Positions 36,201 to 43,900 of a stretch of DNA of 64,000 bases are shown in pieces. Position numbers and translations under genes: made by a program. Within the stretch, counting starts at the first letter, position 1, and the number at the start of each line of letters is the position of its first letter. Source of the stretch: Strigamia acuminata (lineage: Eukaryota; Arthropoda; Chilopoda; Geophilomorpha; Linotaeniidae); the NCBI GenBank assembly GCA_949358305.1, contig OX442321.1:4241605-4305604 (forward strand). Direction: 5' to 3'. The notes beneath the pieces are model-generated. The model worked only from the letters and a program-made list of their open reading frames with translations. It searched no databases and was not told where the DNA came from.

Positions 36201-39200
36201 TAGAATCATGACTCAAGCTTCTTTAACCAAAAAGAGTTGCAAGAGCCGATTTTCCGCTAGCAGCGCTTAAGTTAGTTCACATTTCTGGCACTAGGGAGGG
36301 TGCAAAACCAACGCTCTTATTTTTATTTGATATGTACCTTTAAAATTTTTTTTTAAAAAAAGAGTGCGTGCTTAAGACCGCATGGCAGAAGCTAAGCTTC
36401 TTGCCATGTTCATCGTTAAAAGAATAAAGAGTTGCTGTTAATTATAGGTTTAATAGTGTCAATAACAATTTTTTTAGAAACTGAAATGTATTCCGTATCT
36501 GTTTTGACTAAATCACATTAGTCATTGGCTGATCGAGGGGGTGACCAAAAATTCAATTCTTTCAATAAAAAATTAAAATTTAGGCCTAAAAATTTATTTT
36601 GAGACTAAAATGATTCTACTTTTGGCCAGAATCATTACATTTTTGACCAAAACAGTTAATTTTTGGCCTAACACAGCTAGTCTTTGGCCCAATACAACTA
36701 ATTTTTGGCCCAAAACAGCTAATTTTTGGCCCCAAAACTACGGTAGGCACTTTAGTGATTCCGAATGAGATGTCACAAGAGAGATAAAACGAGATATGTC
36801 GCGAAAAATAATTAAAACGTTGATAAGTCTTAACATTACGTTGCGACAATGTTATCATTGATGCCAGTTTCCCAATAGACGGCAGTGCTTTTTGTGACAC
36901 TACTGGTAAAAGCCAAAAGCTGTTCTGAAGCGCTGTTTTCTTCTGAACCCAGCTTAATAGTTTTGCTGGTGTTTTAAGGGGCAGAAAATTTCTATTTAGT
37001 ATAATTAATTAAATTTCACCTGAGATATAGTTCAGTATAATATAAATAAAATGACAAATTTTCAGAAGAAAAAAAAACTGAACAGAAAGTGGTTGTCTGT
37101 AAACGCATATAGCCTTACGCCTCCGAGATTTAACGGAGAGCAGGCACCTTTGCATTGACAACTAATTTACCTTGTCGATTTTTTTTTCTTAACACGAAGA
37201 TTTGCAAATTATTTATAAACCTGAATTGGATGGGAAAAAATGTGCTAATCTGTCATGATTTATTTTTCACTTTCTTTTTGTGATTGTAGATAACAAAATT
37301 TACATACGCTGCACACAGGTGGCAATGTTTTGATCATAAAACCACATGGTCAATGAAGCCATCAAATTGTAATAAATAATTTAAATTTACAAGTTGATGG
37401 CCTTAAAATATTTTGGTCAGACTTGATTTATGTAGTAATTCCCACCAGATACAATTAACTGAAGGTAATTAGTGAACTTTTAACCATCTACATGTTGCCT
37501 CCTGCTGTTTGAAATTGTTATTACACAACAAACAATTGCTGAAGCCTTTCTACATTCTACTTAATTAGCTGTGACATAAAAAGCAATTTCAATGGTCTTG
37601 AGAATACATTATTATCTTTGACCAAGTTAAATCTGAATTTGATGTTTTGTCAGAGGATGCTTCACTGCAAGCTGAAAGCGGAAGGGACTTGAGTGATTTA
37701 TGTAAAAGTTTATTTCAACCTGTCAACATTTGTTTTCTAACGTAATGTAATACACAGGTTGGTTTTTTTTTAATTTTAATTCCCATAAGGGGCCGTCGAT
37801 AAATTACGTAACGCAAAATTTGGGATTTTTAAATCCCTTTCTCCCTCTGTAACATGGTCGTAACAAATTTCCGAACCCCCCCACCCCCTAATTAAGTAAC
37901 AAAACTGAAATCCCCCTCCCAAATTTTCCAAAAATCATATAAAAATGATTATATTTTGATTTAAAATTTAATTTTTTTTTTTTTACATGGAACATAACAA
38001 AATTTGAAACCCCCCCCCCCCCACCCTTGGTGCGTTACGTAATTCCTTAACTGTCTGTTTTAGTTGAAAAATTAGATAATATTATTACACAAATTATTTG
38101 TGGTTTTAAACTGAAATTTTCAGATAAAATTCTAAAATATAAACGAACAGCGAATTATTGATAATTCTATCACAGTAGAAACTGCATTCAAAAAGTTGTG
38201 TTTTAGGTGTTTTTGTTTTTCTATCTTTTAACACCACAAAACAAACAACGAAAGTGAATTGATTCACGGCTTTTTGAGTGCACACCTAGTCTTATTAAAT
38301 TTAAAAAAAAATTGAGATTGAACTCGTCAATGACTATCCTGAACTCTCAATTGGTCTTTGAACTGAAGCAATAACAAACCAACGGGACATTGCCGTAACA
38401 ATTTTAAAATAGACTTCAATCCAAACAGGTTTACTGCAGATTGAAAAATTCCGCGTTTTCACCAAACTAAATCTAACAACAGAACTAAATATTTTTAAAC
38501 AACACTTACGGCGGCCTTGGTGCAGGTCTTGGAGGTGGTGGAGGAAGCGGTCTCGGAGGTGGTGGCGGAAGCGGTCTCGGAGGTGGTGGCGGAAGCGGTC
38601 TCGGAGGTGGTGGCGGAAGCGGTCTAGGAGGTGGTGGCGGCAGTGGTCTAGGAGGTGGTGGAGGAAGTGGTCTAGGAGGTGGTGGAGGAAGCGGCCTAGG
38701 AGGTGGTGGAGGAAGTGGTCTAGGAGGAGGTGAAGGTGGTAGCGGAGGTGGTGGCCTCGGCACTGGTCTAGGAGGTGGTGGAGGTGGATATACTGGTGGT
38801 GGTGGTCTAGGAGGTGGTGGAGGTGGATATACCGGTGGTGGTGGTCTAGGAGGTGGTGGAGGTGGATACACTGGTGGTGGTGGTCTTGGCACTGGTCTAG
38901 GAGGTGGTGGAGGTGGGTATACTGGTGGTGGTGGTGGTCTTGGCACTGGTCTAGGAGGTGGTGGAGGTGGGTATACTGGTGGTGGTGGTGGTCTTGGCAC
39001 TGGTCTAGGAGGTGGTGGAGGCTGTGGTCTTGGAGGTGGTGGTCTTGGGGGTGGCAAAGGTGGATATACTGGAGGTGGAGATGGAAGAGGTCTTGGAGGT
39101 GGAGGTGGAAGAGGTCTTGGTGGTGGAGGTGGAAGAGGCCTTGGAGGTGGAGGTGGAAGAGGTCTTGGAGGAGGTGGTCTTGGCGGTGGAGGTGGAAGTG

Positions 39201-40132
39201 GCCTTGGAGGAGGTGGTCTTGGAGGTGGTGGCGGTTCTTCATCCTCATCAGTTGGGTACAATTGGGATGGTTTCGGCCGGGTTTGAAATCCTCCAATTAA
39301 ACTGTTATCAGTCACTACAGGATCAACAGGCCTGACAGGAGGCCTCGGTTGGCGGGGCTGCGAATGGAACTGGTGAAAGGCATGTTGCGAAGAATCACCG
39401 GTCCACTCGGACCCACCCAGCTGATTGTGCTGGCGAACTGTCCTTAAGTTTGAATCACTGTTTTGGAACTGTTGACTCTGTTCGTGCAGCCACTCGTCGC
39501 TGCCCGCTTCGTGCAGCACTTGGGGGACGTCATTGGGATCGTCGTCAACATTTTGCACTTGAAACTGTTTGGTTTGTTGAGGACTTAGTTTGCCGAATTC
39601 AAAATCCGAAAACTGTGTGATTTCCGGATTGTTGAATAATTCCTGTTGCTCTTCGGTGGATCTCTTCTTTGGCTGGAGTCCTGCTACTGGCAGTGCCACC
39701 AGTAGGGACAATATTAACAGCCGCAATATTTTCTAGGTTTTAAAGAAGAAAAACAAGTTATTCGAAGGAATTTTAATTGCCATTTACTTGTGCAACTCAT
39801 AAACTAAGCTAGAAATAGACATGAAACGCAGTTATCTCACGAATTAACGCTAGTTTCTTTTTTTTTTAAACAAAGTTTACTCATTGTTATGCTATAGCAC
39901 TTCATTGTGGCATTTTCAGTTTAAGGTAGTCATGATTCCAAACTTTTGATCAATTTAGACCCGCGTTGTAATGGAATCCCGCGTTCTATTAGAGTATTAC
40001 GGTATAGCGCCATTTATGTCATTAATCCAAACTTTAAAGTCAGTTTTCATATAGAAACACCAAAAATCGTACAAAGACCCATCAACAGGTCATTGCTTTG
40101 GGAATTGTGATATTCCATAACAACGATTAATG

Positions 40133-40168
<36 letters not shown>

Positions 40169-40399
40169 GTAATAAATAAAACAAATGAAATGAAGTTTCA
40201 GTGAGTATGTGAACGACCTCGTTCGAAGCTTATCTTTTGTAATGCTAAGTGAGAATTGACGCTTGTTTTGTTAGTCAATTTTAACCCTAATGAAGGCTAA
40301 GTGGGTTACTTCTAATTTGCTTAAATATTTTTTTTGGTGCTGTAAGTAGCAGGAAGTAGAAATTTAAAAAAATGAAATTTAAAAAAATAACCTTACCAT
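20848..40399 (-). CDS. Secreted giant proline/arginine-rich repeat protein, 15 exons, ~2,523 aa
   Basis: Exons in transcript order: 40399-40397, 39732-38510, 35515-34901, 34258-33827, 32643-32179, 31891-31304, 29997-29461, 28188-27988, 27702-27166, 26880-26392, 26110-25439, 25283-24639, 24227-23883, 22329-21958 and 21295-20848. The sum is 7,572 nt, exactly 2,524 codons. The first exon gives only the ATG; exon 2 continues KILRLLILSLLVALPVAG, a clear signal peptide. Residues ~25-150 are acidic/Gln-rich and hold HAFHQFH (118-124). Three repeat blocks follow: PPPPRPL heptads (exon 2), VPRPPPPP octads (exons 3-10) and RPPPV/APPPI pentads (exons 11-15). The C-terminus repeats the HAFHQFH module (2474-2480). 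After exon 1 every intron is phase 2. The repeats should form polyproline-II helices outside the cell. Candidate roles are matrix, cuticle or adhesive protein, or a proline-rich antimicrobial precursor; I recognise no named family. Confidence 0.85.
21488..21642. repeat. Inverted repeat with GCGCGACA ends in intron 14
   Basis: GCGCGGCACAATCTACCGCG (from 21488) pairs with CGCGGTAGATTGTGTCGCGC (to 21642). A related pair (GCGCGACATTGTCTACCGCG) sits at 55549-55715, so this is probably one MITE family. Confidence 0.65.
21958..22329 (-). CDS. Proline-rich gene, exon 14
   Basis: The cap PPAYPTDDEDDENSGEASRR is nearly the same as that of exon 13. It is followed by a regular 15-residue higher-order repeat (IRPPPIRPPPIAPPP) about seven times. 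It ends ISP at a GTATGC donor. Confidence 0.85.
22854..23623. mobile_element. Long fold-back element (~770 bp, ~300-bp arms)
   Basis: TTTATATACAGGGTGTTTCG at 22854 is inverted at the right end (CGAAACACCCTGTATATAAA). The two arms pair nearly throughout, to about 23156 and from about 23322, leaving a loop of about 165 bp. It lies in intron 13 of the proline-rich gene. 'ACAGGGTGTYYC' ends are common on arthropod non-autonomous elements. No coding capacity. Confidence 0.88.
23883..24227 (-). CDS. Proline-rich gene, exon 13
   Basis: The cap is PPIYPIEIDENSGEASRRTT, then pentads in which a 45-bp unit (RPPPIRPPPIAPPPI) is repeated about four times almost exactly. The donor is GTACGT. Confidence 0.85.
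24639..25283 (-). CDS. Proline-rich gene, exon 12
   Basis: The cap PPTYPTDEEPPVPGPPIRPP resembles that of exon 3 (YPPDEEPFVPGPP). About 39 pentads of RPPPV/APPPI follow. Confidence 0.85.
25439..26110 (-). CDS. Proline-rich gene, exon 11
   Basis: The cap is PPSYPTEEETEPPPPP and about 41 pentads follow, including six successive identical RPPPV units (25568-25657). It is the first exon of the pentad block; exon 10 upstream uses octads, so the repeat type switches exactly at an intron. Confidence 0.85.
26392..26880 (-). CDS. Proline-rich gene, exon 10
   Basis: The cap PPVYPPDTEEPPPPPVPRP matches exons 6, 8 and 9. About 18 octads VPRPPPPP follow. The intron after exon 9 and the intron after exon 8 are near copies (see the intronic repeat entries). 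Confidence 0.85.
26881..27165. repeat. Duplicated intron, copy A (intron 9)
   Basis: About 285 bp almost identical to 27703-27987 and clearly related to 31892-32178. Together with the adjoining exons this marks tandem duplication of exon-plus-intron units. Confidence 0.95.
27166..27702 (-). CDS. Proline-rich gene, exon 9
   Basis: It has the same cap as exon 10 and about 20 octads. Inside it a 120-bp block (five octads) is repeated three times almost without change, starting at 27241, 27361 and 27481, which indicates very recent expansion. Confidence 0.87.
27703..27987. repeat. Duplicated intron, copy B (intron 8)
   Basis: It differs from copy A at only a handful of positions over its whole length, including the donor and acceptor flanks. 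Confidence 0.95.
27988..28188 (-). CDS. Proline-rich gene, exon 8 (short)
   Basis: Only 67 codons: cap PPVYPPDTEE and about seven octads. It is the shortest repeat exon and shows how freely the repeat number varies between otherwise matching exons. Confidence 0.85.
28781..28968. mobile_element. Small MITE (~190 bp) in intron 7
   Basis: GGTGCTCACAAAAATATTAT with CACAGTGTTAAAATT pairs with AATTTTAACATCGTGATAAT followed by ATTTTTGTGACC. Confidence 0.8.
29461..29997 (-). CDS. Proline-rich gene, exon 7
   Basis: The cap is PPAYPPDEEEVPPPPVPRP, with about 21 octads VPRPPPPP. The acceptor is TTTTGCAG followed by GCC rather than ACC. Confidence 0.85.
30299..31030. mobile_element. Inverted-repeat element (~730 bp) in intron 6
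   Basis: TAGGCGCATTCGAAAAGT at the left is exactly inverted at the right (ACTTTTCGAATGCGCCTA). The interior has a second palindrome (ACACGAATTAATTCGTGT) and a GC-rich tandem repeat of GCGGCCGAACRTCGGCCG (30570-30790). No coding capacity. Confidence 0.85.
31304..31891 (-). CDS. Proline-rich gene, exon 6
   Basis: The cap is PPVYPPDTEEPPPPPVPRP, with about 23 octads. A 24-bp unit is repeated seven or eight times without change (31502-31650). One unit carries an extra proline (PPPPPP near 31425), an in-frame slip. Confidence 0.86.
31892..32178. repeat. Duplicated intron, copy C (intron 5)
   Basis: It can be aligned end to end with the introns at 26881-27165 and 27703-27987 but is more diverged, so it reflects an older duplication of the same unit. 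Confidence 0.88.
32179..32643 (-). CDS. Proline-rich gene, exon 5
   Basis: The cap is PPVYPPDIDERPPPPVPRP, with about 18 octads. An identical 24-bp unit is repeated about nine times (32350-32570). Confidence 0.85.
33827..34258 (-). CDS. Proline-rich gene, exon 4
   Basis: The cap is PPSYPIDEEEPPPPPVPRP, with about 15 octads, including one variant unit with Thr. Its last part changes to PPPPPRPPPPVPRP. Confidence 0.85.
34901..35515 (-). CDS. Proline-rich gene, exon 3
   Basis: The cap is PPVYPPDEEPFVPGPPPRPP. It has a mixture of octads with irregular PPPPPPRPAPRP units at both ends and a regular octad core (35150-35370). It is transitional between the exon 2 style and the octad block. Confidence 0.85.
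35962..36047. repeat. Dispersed repeat, family with TTGTATAACATCA, copy 1
   Basis: It shares TTGTATAACATCA, TTTATTTATGGCTTRTCC and AGTACYTTTAAAGAAA words, then CGCCAGGGGGCGCC, with copies at 51505-51602 and 55411-55550. Class unknown. Confidence 0.75.
36550..36745. repeat. Short minisatellite (GGCCCAAAACAGCTAATTTTT)n
   Basis: About six units of a roughly 21-bp word, related to the 20-bp satellite at 11.0 kb. It lies in intron 2 of the proline-rich gene. Confidence 0.8.
37790..38050. mobile_element. MITE-like element with TTACGTAACGC ends
   Basis: CGATAAATTACGTAACGC at the left and GTGCGTTACGTAATT at the right are inverse. The leading GGGGCCGTCGATAAATTACG is very like a repeat seen in many arthropod genomes (GGGGCCGTCCATAAATTACG). 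C-rich runs lie in the core. Confidence 0.75.
38510..39732 (-). CDS. Proline-rich gene, exon 2 (N-terminal)
   Basis: Begins AAA ATA TTG at acceptor CCTAG, directly after the ATG exon. It encodes the rest of the signal peptide, a KKRS basic site (residues 23-26), a non-repetitive Gln/Asp-rich region, the GDSSQHAFHQFHSQPRQPRP module, an acidic YPTDEDEE cap and then PPPPRPL heptads with PPVYPPPPPPRP blocks. The donor is GTAAGT; its TAA is in frame with the exon. Confidence 0.87.
40140..40168. repeat. (AAT)n microsatellite
   Basis: About ten perfect trinucleotide copies in intron 1 of the proline-rich gene. Confidence 0.95.
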
Positions 40400-40417
40400 T
40401 GCATTATAATAGCGGTA

Positions 40418-40444
40418 CTATCCAGTGGATGATGATGTAGCCAT
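40418..40444 (-). promoter_or_regulatory. Upstream ORF in the proline-rich gene leader
   Basis: An eight-codon frame (MATSSSTG and TAG) lies between the likely start site and the main ATG. A second upstream ATG at 40404 reads ATG CAA TGA across the first splice junction and overlaps the main ATG. Both would lower translation by scanning ribosomes. Confidence 0.55.
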
Positions 40445-40488
40445 AGTGAGATTGAGCAGAATAATCAAGCTGCCTGTTTGCCTCTTAG

Positions 40489-40496
40489 CTTATATA
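40489..40496 (-). promoter_or_regulatory. TATA box of the proline-rich gene
   Basis: TATATAAG on the minus strand, about 90 nt upstream of the ATG exon end. An initiator-like CTCAATCTCA follows about 35-45 nt downstream. Confidence 0.6.
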
Positions 40497-40969
40497 GTTC
40501 ACGGGGCCAGGTATATGAAACGAACATCTTCTGCCTTGGGCTATGTGAAGCTGAACGGGCAGTGCAGGCAAGTGGTCACTCGGGGGTCGGATTTGATTTT
40601 TCTGATGAGGGTAAACAAAAATCGTGAGTAGATGATTTTTTGGTTTGGCAATTTGTTTTTTCGGCTAATTGTTTGAAAATTCTGGAAATTACTTTAAAAT
40701 TTTGAAAATTTCTTGAAATTTCTTGAAATTTCTTGAAATTACTTGAAATTACTTAAAATTTCTTAAAAAAAATTTAAAATTTTGATTTTTTTTAGCTTTT
40801 TTGGTATTTTTAAGTTAAATAGAAAATTGTCGTTGATATTTATAACGGCAGCGAAATTCAAAACGCGTTCTTTTTTCATCCAAGAAATTGCGATTTCATG
40901 ATAATATTTTTATGTAATTTTTTTTATTTTTGTAAAATTATTAACAAGTTAGGAATTAAGTGGGAAACA

Positions 40970-43900
40970 ATGGGAAAAGCTGCCAAACTGCAATATCCAA
41001 ACAATGGAGGGACGAACAAACGTTTCAAGGTGGACAACATGCTGGAACGGTTATTGCAAACATGCAGTAATCGTGATTAATTCTCGTGTTTATTTGCTGA
41101 ATATTTATAGGAAAAAAGTTGAAGTAGTGAAAGGATTATTTCTGTGAAATGAGCCTGGATTTTTTTTTTTTTTTGTTATTTAAAATTATACGAATGATCC
41201 ACATAATTTTTGCGGTTTTCGTGAATTTCTCATTTGGCCTAATTTTTTTTTAATTTTAATTTTATTTATTTATTTTTCTGTTTTTTCCTACTAGCAGTTT
41301 TTAACGATGTATGTTTAAACCCTTTTTTCAGTCAACTTTATGAGTTTACAAAGGTCATTACCCTCATTTCAGTGTTTTCTTCTTTTTAACTTTCATTCGC
41401 AGTTGAACTTTGAACCCTTTCCCACTATTCAATGAAACTGGTGCTCATCCTGAACGCACCAAAGTGTGTCAAACTGCATAATCTTCATATCTAGAAAAAA
41501 ATAAAAAAAAAATTATCTTAATTTCGATCACTTTGAATTGTAGTGGAAAATCCAAACAAAAATAATTATTTTCAATTTTTTTTTAAATTTAAAAAAAAAA
41601 TTATTTTTTAGACAAATATTTACAAATATTTGTGTCAAGTAAAAAATTAAATTAGTAAACTCACTTTCCTTTCCTCTGTAAAAAAAAATAGATGAATTTA
41701 TAATGAGAATTAGTTATGCTGATGTGAAAGTGAATGAGGATGGCCATATTCACATGTAAGATTTATTTACACCTGAAATAATTCCGGAAGATGGAGAAAA
41801 TTTTTTGTGTTATTTTTTTTTTTGTAATTATGTGAAAAAGAAATGCCAACTTACTCACCTACATTCATCTTTACTTCCTCAAAAGTAAAAGGACGATTCT
41901 CAAATGGTTTGTTGGTTATTTTGCAATTAACTTGGTTTCTTTGGAAAACATGCACAAATTCTTTAACCTGATTTTCTTCTTTTTTCTTTTTTTGAAAGAA
42001 ATTTTTGCAGTTTTTAACAAAAATGGTGAGAAAATTATTCATCAAAAACTGTTATTTGCTTTTAATGCAAATTTTAAATTGGAATAATTGAGAAATTTAA
42101 AAGTGGTTTTATGTTTTCTCACTTCCCACTTCACATTTTACATCTTTATGTAAGTGTTTTGTATAATCTAAACCTCTTACCTAAGGTTATTTCACCAAAC
42201 AAGCAGAATATTAAAGTTTTCACATGACATGAGAACAACTGCCTTCCTTATAAAGTTATTAAAGAAATTGCATTAATTGGTTCTTGTTTTTCATTTCCTA
42301 TACTTTAAGCATTAATTTTCTCATTGTAAATCTCATTGTTGAAAAATTATAGCCAGAAGTTATTGTTGTAGTAGTCAGAAGTAATTGTTGTGAAATTGTA
42401 GCAAGAAGTCTTTGTTGTAGCATTATACCAGTAGTCTCATTATTTTAGCACAGTCTTTAAGTGTTTTTTTCGTTTTCTTAGGTTTTTAAGTTTTTTTCTG
42501 GACCTCGATAAAAATTTTCAATAGTACCCGGACCCCACTTAAAATTACTTGCCGACCCCTGGTCTAAAGGCTAGTTTACAATGCTGCTAATGGTTTGCAA
42601 TCATGCGAAGCACCGTTTGCGCGTAAACTGTTAGCAAAAAATTTACAGTGGAGTATAACTACGTTGCAACATAGAACTACATCCCGGCCAGTGGCGCTAG
42701 GAGTAGTTGTTGTAGTTTGTTGGTGTGTTTGCTATTAGTATTGGTCTGTGGTGCGAGAAGTAAGAAATGTGTCTGTGCTGTGTCTGTGCGCATTGGGTTG
42801 TTGTTGTTGATACACTGTTGATTCCCAGTGTCGTTTAAGCGCCAAAAAGATTGTTCTCTACGTTTAAAAGTCAATTGAAAATTTTCAATTCTGAATTCGC
42901 TTCACTGCATTGTGAACAGAAACTTTGCGCAACAATTAAATTTTTACAGCATTGTAAACTAGCATTTACACTACTAGATTTTTTGTTACAGCACTAGTTC
43001 ATTGTTGTAACACTATTTACAGAAGTCTGCATTGTTGCATTATTGCTAGTACAGAGGTGTTATTGCCAGTAGTTTCAGAATTCACATATGCTGTGTCATT
43101 ATTGCCAGTAGTTGCAGTGTTTTAGCTGTTATTGCCATTTGTTGCACATTGTTGTAGGAGTGGCAACAAACTTGTTATTTTTGAATAGAGAAGCAGGTGA
43201 AGGTAATTCTTTGTCTATTTTTTTTATTTTTATTTTTACAATTTTATTCAAAATTAATTCAAAATTAATTTAAAATTAATTCATCCAATCTGATTTGATC
43301 TTGGAAAGTTGTCTGTTAGCAACATTAATATGAGGTTGAATTGGATTCTTCAAAGTTGAATGTTATACTGCAAAATCAAAATTCAACATTGCACTGGTGA
43401 AATAAAAGGGGATTAAGATGAAGTTCACCTTGCAATGACACTGAGGAACCAAAATCTTTTAAGCAATTAGTAGACTATTATTAATTCAATTAACTCACAT
43501 AAATCTCTAGCTAATAAATTCATAATTTGGCCGAAGAGGAATATTTAAAAAACACTAAAGAATTATTTTTTAGTTTCAAAATTCTAAATAAAAAAATAAA
43601 TAAAAAATAAAAATAAAAATACAGAGACTGAATTCATCTTAATCCTTTAGTTCCATCACGACTGACCTAAATGCAGACTTGTTTTCATTAGAAATAAAAA
43701 ATTTAAAAAAAAAAAACTACACATTTTTCCTCTGGCGGCAGATGCACCTACAACTGAGATTCAACCTTTAACTGTTTTTTTTTTAAATATTTCCACGTGG
43801 GCAAGAGATGCGAGCCCTAATTATAAGAATGGAGAGAAAAAAACAAAAGATTTGATCAGTTTTGGATTTGTTTTCATTTTTTTTTTGTGACCTGGGAATA

